Assembly (NCBI GenBank): GCA_015075745.1
Contig: JABTTW010000001.1
Span: 3,038,001 to 3,102,000, forward strand
DNA length: 64,000 nucleotides
Direction: 5' to 3'
Source of the DNA: Planctomycetia bacterium
GTDB lineage: Bacteria > Planctomycetota > Phycisphaerae > UBA1845 > UTPLA1
Below, in pieces: positions 1 through 7,652 of the stretch. Position numbers and translations under genes: made by a program. A model generated the notes under the pieces. That model worked only from the letters and a program-made list of their open reading frames with translations, ran no database searches and was not told where the DNA came from. How positions within the stretch are numbered: the first letter of the stretch is position 1; every line of letters starts with the position of its first letter.

Positions 1-571
1 CTTCGCAGACGCGACGGAAAAGGACAAGACGCTCGCGAAGAGTGAGCGGCTTTTCGTCGGGCCCTTCGAATCGTTGACCTTCGGCGAACTCTCGCAGGCC
101 GACGCCGCGGACCAGCTCCATGGCGAAGAAGAGGCTTCCGTCGTCCAATCGACCCGCTTCCAGCATCGCCGCGATAGCCGGATGATTGAGGCGGGCAAGC
201 GTCTGCACTTCCCGTTCGAAGAGGCGGAACTGAAAATCGCTGACGCGCGGGCCCGTGCCGATGACTTTCAGGGCGACCGGAGTTCGGGTATCGCGCTGCT
301 CGGCCTGGTAGACGACGCTCGATCCGCCGCGGCCGATCTGCCTGATGATCTGGTAGTCGCCGATTACCCGCGGCGCTTCGGCGGTTGCGACCGGTGCGCA
401 GCTAACGGCGACATTCTGCAATTCGCCGATCAGGTCGCGCATGTCGGAGACTTCGCTCTTGCAGGAGAGACAAACCTCCAGATGCTCGGAGATCTCCGCG
501 CGCGAGGCTGCGTCGTCGTCTTCGCCCTGGACCCAGGTCCAGAGGCGATCTCGGGACATATCACAACTCAT
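1..571 (-). CDS. Ser/Thr protein kinase with N-terminal anti-sigma-type zinc finger (3' end outside window)
   Basis: Read on the minus strand, about 190 residues are visible before the window edge. Residues 30-37 form an HxxxCxxC zinc-binding anti-sigma motif (H30, C34, C37). A Hanks-type kinase domain follows from about residue 71: glycine-rich loop GRGGSSVVY at 80-88, the ATP-anchoring lysine in VALK (K102), a likely alpha-C glutamate near 121, and the start of the hinge. The catalytic HRD and DFG motifs lie outside. ATG at 571-569 overlaps the TGA of the ECF sigma gene by four bases (ATGA), so the two are translationally coupled; a second in-frame ATG is at 559. By family knowledge such proteins sit at the membrane and relay signals by phosphorylation. 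That it controls the adjacent sigma factor is inferred from the zinc finger and the coupling. Confidence 0.9.
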   Translation of the reverse strand, partial: MSCDMSRDRLWTWVQGEDDDAASRAEISEHLEVCLSCKSEVSDMRDLIGELQNVAVSCAPVATAEAPRVIGDYQIIRQIGRGGSSVVYQAEQRDTRTPVALKVIGTGPRVSDFQFRLFEREVQTLARLNHPAIAAMLEAGRLDDGSLFFAMELVRGVGLREFAEGQRFEGPDEKPLTLRERLVLFRRVCE

Positions 572-1128
572 GAGATGCTTCCGGATTGATTGCGGAGGGC
601 CTCACGAAGGTGCTCGGAGGCGCGAACGAGCCTTCCCTTGATGGTGGGCTCACTGACCTCCAGCGCTTCGGCGATCTCCGCGCGCGATAATCCTTCAACG
701 TGCTTCAACATCAGCACGCTGCGATATTCTTCGGGCATGTTGGACAGCACCTGTCGCATCAATTCCTGTCGTTCGTTATAAACAGCTCCGGTTGGCCGGC
801 CTGCGCCGAGCCTCGCGGCGTCGGCGAAGCCGCTACGGCTTAGGCTCTGCTGCCGCCTGCGCATGATGTCGAGGCAATGGTTGCGGGCGACCTTGTAGAG
901 CCAGGGGCGGAGGTCACCTGAGGGCAGCTCCCTGCCGTCGCTCAATCTGGCGAAGGTTTCGCGGGCGACTTCCTCAGCCAGGGCTTCATCGCCCAGGTAA
1001 CCCATGCAGAAACGATGCAGGGCTGCCTTGTACTTCTCAAAGATCGCATCGGGCGCGGCGACATGGTCTTCGCGCACGGTCCCGATGGGCCCGGAAACGG
1101 AGAGTGAGTTTTCAGATGTCAGGTCCAT
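568..1128 (-). CDS. ECF-family RNA polymerase sigma factor
   Basis: A 186-residue protein, typical for a two-domain group 4 sigma factor. Region 2 covers about residues 28-95, including the helix with LRPWLYKVARNHCLD that normally contacts the -10 element. Region 4 covers about 115-180, with a helix-turn-helix (LSRAEIAEALEVSEPTIKGR) that would read the -35 element. Regions 1.1 and 3 are absent, as expected for this class. The start ATG at 1128 is the first of the frame. It is the first gene of a minus-strand pair with the zinc-finger kinase, overlapping it by four bases. The kinase is the likely sensor and regulator; the regulon cannot be told from this window. Confidence 0.93.
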   Translation of the reverse strand: MDLTSENSLSVSGPIGTVREDHVAAPDAIFEKYKAALHRFCMGYLGDEALAEEVARETFARLSDGRELPSGDLRPWLYKVARNHCLDIMRRRQQSLSRSGFADAARLGAGRPTGAVYNERQELMRQVLSNMPEEYRSVLMLKHVEGLSRAEIAEALEVSEPTIKGRLVRASEHLREALRNQSGSIS

Positions 1129-1193
1129 ATTCCAATCGCCTTGCCGCGGGGACGTAATGGTCCCCGACTAATACTAAAATACGAACCTCCGAA

Positions 1194-1205
1194 ACGTCAT
1201 GACGT
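1194..1205. promoter_or_regulatory. 12-bp perfect palindrome upstream of the ECF sigma gene
   Basis: ACGTCATGACGT is a perfect 12-bp palindrome about 65 bases upstream of the sigma factor start codon, in an AT-richer patch (about 1160-1225) that should hold its promoter. A dimeric repressor or activator site is a reasonable guess. No matching factor is identified. The remainder of 1129-1426 shows nothing else I can name. Confidence 0.4.
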
Positions 1206-1426
1206 AATTTAATTGCCTAAAGTGCCGGGTAAATGCCCGTACAGAGGCCTGTAAATCGGGTTGGAGAATTATGGGGAGTTGCCCGTGACCAGATATCGGT
1301 CCGGTTGGTTGAGGGTCGATATCATTGGGGTCGTGATTGCTGGATGTCGCCCGGGCGGGTAGACTTGTGGCGTTCCCGGCCAACCGGCGAAAGGAAAAGG
1401 GTCTCCGTACGTTTAGTGCTACGAGC

Positions 1427-1825
1427 ATGATTGATTTTAACAGGCAGTACAGCCGAGCAATTCGGCGAGTGATTCTGACGAGGGCCTATGCGGGCCTGTG
1501 TGCCTTCTTGCTTGTTGCGTCTCCCGCCATCATGCCTGGGAACGGGCCCTTCGGCTCCCGGGGCATCCCGGTCAACGAAGAAGAGAAGGGGGCTCCTGTC
1601 GAAAAGGGGGAGTGTCGGTCGGCATCGTCGGTCCTAGCCGCGGAGTCGTCCATTGCACACTCCGCAAGCAAGCGCCGCAGGGACCCACTTAACATTCTGA
1701 ATTGTCTGGTCGGCGGCATTCGACAGTCGTCGTCGGGCAGCGCCGAGCGACTTTCCAGGCGATTTTCAGCGGCGTCCCTTTCCGGCTATCCGGCCGACGC
1801 GCCCAACATCCCGCTGCGGACCTGA
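1427..1825 (+). CDS. small hypothetical exported protein
   Basis: Not recognised. From the ATG at 1427 the product is 132 residues. A basic N-terminus with two arginine pairs is followed by a hydrophobic stretch (about residues 20-38: YAGLCAFLLVASPAIM) that looks like a signal peptide or membrane anchor. The rest is polar, Ser/Arg-rich and contains two cysteines (in GECRS and LNCLVGG). A TTG at 1337 would give a 162-residue version with a less convincing N-terminus. No clear Shine-Dalgarno sequence precedes either start. The open frame and signal-like segment are the only support; a spurious frame remains possible. It stands alone between the sigma gene (divergent) and the carbonic anhydrase gene. 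Confidence 0.4.
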   Translation: MIDFNRQYSRAIRRVILTRAYAGLCAFLLVASPAIMPGNGPFGSRGIPVNEEEKGAPVEKGECRSASSVLAAESSIAHSASKRRRDPLNILNCLVGGIRQSSSGSAERLSRRFSAASLSGYPADAPNIPLRT

Positions 1826-1973
1826 TCCCCCGATCGAGAACACGTCACCCGCAAAGCATCGCATTGTCATCGAATGGCTAAACCAGAATTAAGCCGGCGA
1901 TTACCCAGGTTTCCGTGATAGGATACTTGGCCGTCCGGTCTGACCCGGCACATCGTGCCGCGAGGAGACTTCC

Positions 1974-2615
1974 GTGGAAAAGATCCGCAAAGGCGTCAGT
2001 TGCTTTCACGAAACGATATTCCCCCAGCAGAGGGAACACTTTGAACATTTGGCAACACAGCAGCGGCCCAATGCGCTGTTCATCACGTGTTCCGACTCGC
2101 GCATACACCCCAACCTGATCACTCAGACAGACCCGGGCGATTTGTTCATTCTCCGGAATCCAGGCAACATTGTTCCGCCGTACAACGCCACCGATCCAGG
2201 CAGCGAGGCGGCGACGATCGAGTATGCCGTCGCGGTGCTGCGGGTCCCCAATATCATCGTGTGCGGCCATTCGAATTGCGGCGCAATGGATGCGCTTCTG
2301 AGATGCGGCGAGCTCAACCAGCTTCCGGCCGTCGTTTCCTGGCTGCACTACGCGGAGACGACGCGACGGATCATGCAGACCTGCTTTACCGATCTCAAGG
2401 ATACCGAGCGCATGGATGTGACGATCGAGCAGAACGTGCTCATGCAGGTTCAACACCTCAAGACGCATCCGTCTGTTGCCGCGCGGCTTGCGGCGAGTGA
2501 TCTCCAGATGTTCGCGTGGGTCTACGAGATCGGAACCGGGAACATCCGCGAGCATAACTCGGCGAGCGGTCGATTTCTCTCCCTGACGCGTCCGCCTCCC
2601 GCGGATCGGGCTTGA
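1974..2615 (+). CDS. beta-class carbonic anhydrase
   Basis: Interconverts CO2 and bicarbonate; the protein is cytosolic (no signal peptide). All zinc-site residues of the beta class are present: C39, D41 and R43 in the CSDSR motif, and H99 and C102 in the GHSNCG motif. The length of 213 residues is usual. The start is GTG at 1974, supported by GAGGAG at 1962-1967 with a six-base spacer. The SulP transporter gene follows after 115 bases on the same strand, so the pair probably supplies or consumes cytosolic bicarbonate. The C-terminal residues after about 195 (Pro/Arg-rich) are not part of the conserved fold. Confidence 0.95.
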   Translation: MEKIRKGVSCFHETIFPQQREHFEHLATQQRPNALFITCSDSRIHPNLITQTDPGDLFILRNPGNIVPPYNATDPGSEAATIEYAVAVLRVPNIIVCGHSNCGAMDALLRCGELNQLPAVVSWLHYAETTRRIMQTCFTDLKDTERMDVTIEQNVLMQVQHLKTHPSVAARLAASDLQMFAWVYEIGTGNIREHNSASGRFLSLTRPPPADRA

Positions 2616-2730
2616 TCCGAAAGCGGTTGCTCATCCACCAATTCGAGTTGGTCGCATGCTTGGGCGGCGGCAATCGCGCTTGCGTTTTGATTCTTGATCT
2701 TGCACGAATGACGTTTCGGGAGTCATCCGA

Positions 2731-4329
2731 GTGAATACTGACAGGGCCACCACTTACTTTCCATCGCTGTTCAAGGGCGATTTATTAGCATCCATCGTCG
2801 TGTTTCTTGTGGCGTTGCCGCTGTGCATGGGCATCTCCATCGCCTCCGGCGTGGGGCCGGCGGCGGGTCTGATCACGGGAATCATCGGCGGCCTGTTGGT
2901 CGGCTCGGTGTCTGGATCACCACTTCAGGTGAGCGGTCCGGCGGCAGGTCTGACGGTGATGGTCTATGAGATCATTCAGCGGGACGGGCTCGCGGCATTG
3001 GGCCCGATCGTGCTTTTGGCGGGAGCGATCCAAATCGTCGCGGGTTTCCTGGGGTTCGGGCAGTGGTTTCGGGCGGTTTCGCCGGCGGTGATCAAGGGGA
3101 TGCTGGCGGGGATCGGCGTGCTCATTTTCGGCAGCCAGTTTCACGTGATGGTTGATGACGGGCCGCGTGGGAGCGGACTTCAGAACTTGATCTACATCCC
3201 GGAAGCGATTCTCAAGGGAGTCGTCCCCAATGATGATTCGACCCATCATTGGGCCGCGATGACGGGCCTGCTGACGATCCTCATCATAATCATGTGGAAG
3301 CCGCTCGTTCCTCGCAAGCTGAGGATGATTCCCGCGCCGCTCGTGGCGGTCAGCATCGCGACGGTGATTGCATGGGCGATGAATTGGCCGGTCATTCGTA
3401 TTGACCTGCCGGACCAACTGTTCACGGAGATCTCTCTGCCGGCGGGCGGGCAATTGGCCCGACTGCTTAACGGCGAGATCATGCTCGCGGCGCTTGCCCT
3501 TGCCTTTGTCGCGAGCGCGGAGACGCTGCTTTGCGCGACGGCCGTGGATCAGATGCACACGGGGGCTCGAACGCGCTATGACAGGGAATTGATGGCCCAG
3601 GGCGGGGGGAACATGCTCTGCGGACTGCTGGGCGCTCTTCCCATGACGGGCGTCATCGTGCGCAGCTCGGCGAACATCGAGGCGGGGGGCAAGACGCGGA
3701 TGTCGGCGATCATGCATGGCGCCTGGCTACTCTTGTTTATCCTGGTGCTCTCGAATGTGCTGCGGCTGATTCCTACGTCGAGTCTGGCGGCGATGCTGGT
3801 CTATACGGGCTACAAGCTGATTGACTTCAAATCGCTTCGAAGACTGTCGGACTACGGCCGGGGCGAGGTCGCTATCTACATTGCGACGGTCGTGATGATT
3901 GTCGTTTCGGGGCTTTTGACGGGTGTACTGGTGGGGGTGGCGCTTTCGGTGGCGAAGCTTCTGTATGCTTTTACGCATCTGGAGCTGAAGCTGACGGATG
4001 TTCCTGGCGCGAACCGGACGGAGCTGCGGCTTCGCGGAGCGGCGACCTTTATTCGGCTTCCCGCGATCGCCGTTGAACTCGGCAAGGTGCGACCCAGCAC
4101 GGAGTTGCACGTCCGCTTCGAAAACCTCACTTACATCGATCATGCCTGCCTTGACCTGCTCATGAACTGGGAGAAGCAGCACGAGGCGACGGGCGGTCGG
4201 CTAATCGTGGATTGGGATGACTTACATGGACGATTCCGTCCAACGAGAGAGGATGAGGAATCGGCCGACGACGACAACTCGGGAAAAGTCGGGAGGCCGG
4301 CGGCTCCGGCGACCGCGGGGGTGACTTGA
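2731..4329 (+). CDS. SulP-family anion transporter, probable bicarbonate transporter
   Basis: A 532-residue inner-membrane protein. The N-terminal three quarters hold about ten to twelve hydrophobic segments in the SulP pattern, beginning at residues 15-40 with LLASIVVFLVALPLCMGISI. A soluble STAS-like domain occupies about residues 430-505 (AVELGKVRPSTELHVRFEN and YIDHACLDLLM), and the tail is acidic and disordered. SulP proteins move sulfate, bicarbonate or dicarboxylates. The preceding carbonic anhydrase gene favours bicarbonate, as in known SulP/carbonic-anhydrase pairings, but substrate identity is inference. The start is GTG at 2731 after a weak GGGAG at 2718-2722. Confidence 0.9.
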   Translation: MNTDRATTYFPSLFKGDLLASIVVFLVALPLCMGISIASGVGPAAGLITGIIGGLLVGSVSGSPLQVSGPAAGLTVMVYEIIQRDGLAALGPIVLLAGAIQIVAGFLGFGQWFRAVSPAVIKGMLAGIGVLIFGSQFHVMVDDGPRGSGLQNLIYIPEAILKGVVPNDDSTHHWAAMTGLLTILIIIMWKPLVPRKLRMIPAPLVAVSIATVIAWAMNWPVIRIDLPDQLFTEISLPAGGQLARLLNGEIMLAALALAFVASAETLLCATAVDQMHTGARTRYDRELMAQGGGNMLCGLLGALPMTGVIVRSSANIEAGGKTRMSAIMHGAWLLLFILVLSNVLRLIPTSSLAAMLVYTGYKLIDFKSLRRLSDYGRGEVAIYIATVVMIVVSGLLTGVLVGVALSVAKLLYAFTHLELKLTDVPGANRTELRLRGAATFIRLPAIAVELGKVRPSTELHVRFENLTYIDHACLDLLMNWEKQHEATGGRLIVDWDDLHGRFRPTREDEESADDDNSGKVGRPAAPATAGVT

Positions 4330-4401
4330 GTTGCCGATGACAGGCGGTAACAGATGAAACGGGAATTCGCCCCCCAAAAAGCCGAAATTCGGGGCCGTCG
4401 C

Positions 4402-4431
4402 TTGACGGGAGAATTGCTTCGTCCTTATGAT
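4402..4431 (+). promoter_or_regulatory. probable sigma-70 promoter of thrS-infC
   Basis: TTGACG (4402-4407) and TATGAT (4426-4431) are separated by 18 bases, close to the housekeeping consensus (five of six at each box). Transcription would begin near 4438 and leave a leader of roughly 190 bases before the thrS ATG at 4626. An open frame over 4354-4629 in this region is not believed to be a gene. Confidence 0.6.
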
Positions 4432-4511
4432 GGGCGCGGTTTCATTAAGGACTCGCTCAATGCCCGCGAAACGATCGTTCTTGTTCGCTCAGCCTTACAC
4501 ATCGTGATTGC

Positions 4512-4561
4512 GCCAGTGGTTCATCACTGGCATGTCGGCCTTTGCGCATCCTCCGCGCAAA
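4512..4561 (+). promoter_or_regulatory. two consecutive hairpins in the thrS leader
   Basis: Two perfect 7-bp stems follow each other. GCCAGTG/CACTGGC spans 4512-4531 with a 6-base loop, and TTTGCGC/GCGCAAA spans 4541-4561 with a 7-base loop. Upstream at about 4470 is the palindrome AACGATCGTT. Structured thrS leaders are known in E. coli, where ThrRS binds tRNA-like stems to repress its own translation. Whether these stems act that way is inference. The 7-base loop (ATCCTCC) does not show a threonine anticodon. Confidence 0.45.
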
Positions 4562-4625
4562 TTCGGTTTCGTAAATTATTCGCGAGGTTTCAGAGGACAC
4601 GCGATTTTCCGGATATACGACCCGC

Positions 4626-6839
4626 ATGACTCGAATCACGCTACCAGACAACTCGGTTAAAGAGCTTTCCGATCGCAGTACCGGTGCTGATGTAGCCGCG
4701 GCGATCGGACCCGGCCTGGCGAAAGCCGCGCTCGGCGTGATCGCCGACTTTGGTCACGGACCGGTGACGCTCGATTTGGCCACGCCGCTTTCGGGCGATT
4801 GCCGTCTGAAGATATTGACGGACAAGAGTGAAGAATCCCTGACGATACTTCGGCATTCGACGGCGCACGTCATGGCCGAGGCGATCTGCCGTTTGTGGCC
4901 GGAGACGAAGCTGGTCTATGGCCCGCCGGTCGAGGAGGGATTCTATTACGACATCGACCTTGCCCATCGCCTCAAGCCTGAGGACTTTCTCAAGATTGAG
5001 GAAGAGATGGGGAAGATTGTGGCCGAAGACCGTCCCTTTACGCGCTACGAGATGAGCCGCGATGAGGGTCTTACCAAGGTTCGCAAGGAAGGCAATCCGT
5101 ACAAGGTTGAGAATGCTGAGCGGGCCAAGGGTGATGTCCTTTCCTTTTATGTGACCGGCCCTGAACCGGGGGCGTATTGGGAGGACTTGTGCATGGGGAC
5201 TCATGTCCCCCGCACGGGGCGCATCGCAGCGTTCAAGGTGCTAAGCGTTTCCGGCGCGTTTCTGCATGGGGATGCAAGCAAGCAGCAGCTTCAGCGCGTC
5301 TATGGCACGGCGTTTTTCTCCAAGAAGCAGCTCACTGAGCATTTGACTCGACTTGAGGAAGCCAAAAAGCGAGACCATCGGAAGATCGGGCAGGAGCTGG
5401 GTCTCTTTTCGGTTGATCCGCTGGTGGGAAGCGGGCTGATATTGTGGAAGCCCAAGGGGGCTACGATCCGGCTTCTCCTGGAAAACCACCTTCGCGACAA
5501 GCTTCGGGAGCAGGGGTACCAGCCGGTTTTCACGCCGCACATCGGACGGCTGGAGCTCTATCGCACCAGCGGGCATTTTCCTTACTACCGCGACGCACAG
5601 TTTCCACCGCTTTACGAATCCGACGCGGCGCGGCTGCTGAATGAGTTGTGGGTGGTGATTGCCGAGGCCGTGCCCGCGGAGGGGTGGCCGGCCGAGGCGG
5701 ATCGACTGCTCAGCGAATTGAAGCTGGCCGACAAGAACATCTGGACGCAGATTTCCGGCGCCGACGAGGGCGTGCCGCCGAACAAGCGATTGCAGCGTTC
5801 GCCCGAGGGCCGGGCCGCAAACCTGCAGATCATTCGGGAGCACCTGGCTACGTCGGACGGCTTTCTGCTGAAGCCGATGAACTGCCCGCATCACATTCGT
5901 ATCTTCGCAAGTGAGCCGCGCAGCTATCGCGACCTGCCCGTGCGACTCGCGGAGTTCGGCACGGTTTATCGGTATGAGAAGTCGGGCGAAGTCTCGGGAT
6001 TGACGCGCGTTCGCGGATTCACGCAGGACGACGCGCACCTGTTCTGCACGCCCGAGCAGTTGCAGGACGAGCTGGTGAGTTGTTTGAGCCTGACGCGATA
6101 CGTGCTTGAGATGCTCGACCTGAAGGACTATCGGGTCCGAATCGGCCTACACGATCCAAATGACGCCAAATTCATCAAGAATCCGCAGGCGTGGGCGGAG
6201 GCCGAGGCCGCCGTTCGCGCTGCCGCGGCACGCAGCGGCATGACCGCGACGGAGGAGATCGGCGAAGCGGCCTTCTACGGGCCGAAGATCGACTTTGTGG
6301 TGAAGGATTGCATCGGCCGCGAGTGGCAGCTCGGCACCGTTCAGGCTGACTATATTCAGCCAGAGAATTTCGGCCTTGAGTATGTGGGTCGCGACAACCG
6401 AATGCATCGACCAGTCATGGTGCATCGGGCACCGTTCGGGAGCATGGAGCGATTCATCGGCATTCTGATCGAGCATTTCGAGGGCGCGTTTCCTTTCTGG
6501 CTATCGCCGACCCAGGTGGTCGTGGCGAACATCAGCGAAAAGAGCGCCGAGTATGCCGGCAAGGTCCATCAGCTTCTGAAAGTGGCGGGGATCCGTGCTG
6601 AGCTGGATGACTCGCCGGAAAAGATCGGGCCGAAGAAGCACAAGGCCCGGCAGATGAAGGTTCCGTACATCGCCGTGGTAGGCGAACAGGAGCACGCGGC
6701 CGGCACGGTGAACATCAACGACCGCGATGGTCGTACGCTGGACAATATGGCCCTGGATATGTTCCTGACGATGCTCGTTCAGGAGAACAATCCCGGGGGT
6801 CGGGAGTTCGCGGCTCGAAGGTCGCGACCGGCCGAATGA
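4626..6839 (+). CDS. thrS: threonine--tRNA ligase
   Basis: Charges tRNA-Thr in the cytosol. Domains in order: TGS (about 1-62), the second editing/SAD domain with HSTAH near 77-81 and CMGTHVPRTG near 188, the class II catalytic core, and the anticodon-binding domain (about 630-737). Zinc-ligand motifs are visible as MNCPHH, TQDDAH and HRAPFGS. At 737 residues it is about 95 longer than E. coli ThrRS. Most of the excess is an insertion of about 78 residues (roughly 332-409) between FPPLY and DGFLLKPMNC in the catalytic core, plus a short Arg-rich tail. infC follows after 36 bases, preserving the classical thrS-infC order. Confidence 0.97.
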   Translation: MTRITLPDNSVKELSDRSTGADVAAAIGPGLAKAALGVIADFGHGPVTLDLATPLSGDCRLKILTDKSEESLTILRHSTAHVMAEAICRLWPETKLVYGPPVEEGFYYDIDLAHRLKPEDFLKIEEEMGKIVAEDRPFTRYEMSRDEGLTKVRKEGNPYKVENAERAKGDVLSFYVTGPEPGAYWEDLCMGTHVPRTGRIAAFKVLSVSGAFLHGDASKQQLQRVYGTAFFSKKQLTEHLTRLEEAKKRDHRKIGQELGLFSVDPLVGSGLILWKPKGATIRLLLENHLRDKLREQGYQPVFTPHIGRLELYRTSGHFPYYRDAQFPPLYESDAARLLNELWVVIAEAVPAEGWPAEADRLLSELKLADKNIWTQISGADEGVPPNKRLQRSPEGRAANLQIIREHLATSDGFLLKPMNCPHHIRIFASEPRSYRDLPVRLAEFGTVYRYEKSGEVSGLTRVRGFTQDDAHLFCTPEQLQDELVSCLSLTRYVLEMLDLKDYRVRIGLHDPNDAKFIKNPQAWAEAEAAVRAAAARSGMTATEEIGEAAFYGPKIDFVVKDCIGREWQLGTVQADYIQPENFGLEYVGRDNRMHRPVMVHRAPFGSMERFIGILIEHFEGAFPFWLSPTQVVVANISEKSAEYAGKVHQLLKVAGIRAELDDSPEKIGPKKHKARQMKVPYIAVVGEQEHAAGTVNINDRDGRTLDNMALDMFLTMLVQENNPGGREFAARRSRPAE

Positions 6840-6860
6840 TGAGCAGGGTCCTTATGGAAA

Positions 6861-6878
6861 GGAAGGTGGGCGCCTATT
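6861..6878 (+). promoter_or_regulatory. ribosome-binding site and AUU start codon of infC
   Basis: A strong Shine-Dalgarno sequence (GGAAGG, 6861-6866, inside a purine run from 6857) lies nine bases before ATT at 6876-6878. Reading from ATT gives ISNLRCNEQIRLSPVRVIDE, the conserved beginning of IF-3. The first conventional start (TTG at 6909) would cut off eleven conserved residues and has no ribosome-binding site. AUU starts on infC are the classical basis of IF-3 autoregulation. Confidence 0.85.
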
Positions 6879-7526
6879 AGCAACCTAAGATGCAACGAAC
6901 AGATCCGCTTGTCGCCGGTGCGGGTCATTGACGAGAACGGCACCATGCTGGGAGTCGTCTCGACGTCGGATGCCATGCAGCGCGCTCGAGACGTTGGCAT
7001 GGACCTCGTGGAGATTTCTCCCAACGAGCGGCCTCCCGTCTGCAAGATCATGGACTACGGGAAGCACAAGTACCTCCAGTCCAAAAAGCACAAGCAGAAG
7101 CACCACGAGCAGAAGCTCAAGGAAGTCCGTATCCGTCCGAAGACAGACCCGCACGATCGCAACATCAAGATGGCCCATGCCCGGGGATTTCTGGAGCAAG
7201 GGGACAAGGTGCTCTTCACCATGCTGTTTCGCGGTCGCGAGCGGTTCCACCAGGATATCGGGGACGAGAGTTTCAACGATATCATCACCAACCTCGTGGA
7301 CATTGCGAAGGTTGAGCAGCCTCCCAAGACGTTCGGACGGCGCATGACGATGGTGCTTGTGCCGCTGAAGGTGCCCGCGCCCGGAAAGCCCAAGCCCCCG
7401 GGTGGTGCTAAGGCCGCCAAGGCGCCCAAGGCGAAACCTCCCCAGGCGGCTCCGGCTCCGGAGGCTGATGCCGCGACAGGTGAGACCGCCAGCCAGACTG
7501 ATGAGGCCGCGTCCCCGGCATCGTAA
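6876..7526 (+). CDS. infC: translation initiation factor IF-3
   Basis: IF-3 binds the 30S subunit, keeps it free of 50S and proofreads the initiator tRNA and start codon. From the AUU codon the product is 216 residues. The N-domain begins with NEQIRLSPVRVIDENG and ends with CKIMDYGKHKY, a Lys/His-rich linker follows (about 75-90), and the C-domain runs from KEVRIRPKTDPHD to about residue 167. The last 50 residues form a Pro/Ala/Lys tail absent from E. coli IF-3. It lies 36 bases after thrS and is probably co-transcribed. Discrimination against AUU by IF-3 itself should make its synthesis self-limiting; this is family knowledge applied to the start codon seen here. Confidence 0.95.
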   Translation: MSNLRCNEQIRLSPVRVIDENGTMLGVVSTSDAMQRARDVGMDLVEISPNERPPVCKIMDYGKHKYLQSKKHKQKHHEQKLKEVRIRPKTDPHDRNIKMAHARGFLEQGDKVLFTMLFRGRERFHQDIGDESFNDIITNLVDIAKVEQPPKTFGRRMTMVLVPLKVPAPGKPKPPGGAKAAKAPKAKPPQAAPAPEADAATGETASQTDEAASPAS

Positions 7527-7652
7527 CGACCGATATTGTGATTTTGCCGCGATGCGGGCGTTGGCGGGTTGTTTAACGAGGGGGGCGGGAAGCTTGCAGG
7601 TCCGCCGACGGGCTGCTAGACTGCTGGGCTTTCGATCAGCAGGAGCAATTGA

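Noticed and set aside
74..589. Open frame of 171 codons on the plus strand
   Set aside because: It is the antisense shadow of the kinase gene, whose minus-strand frame shows clear kinase motifs.
2917..3717. Long minus-strand open frame inside the SulP gene
   Set aside because: His/Arg-rich composition typical of antisense GC-rich DNA; the plus strand encodes an unmistakable transporter.
4354..4629. 91-codon plus-strand frame before thrS
   Set aside because: It spans the candidate promoter and the two leader hairpins, has no ribosome-binding site and no protein-like pattern.
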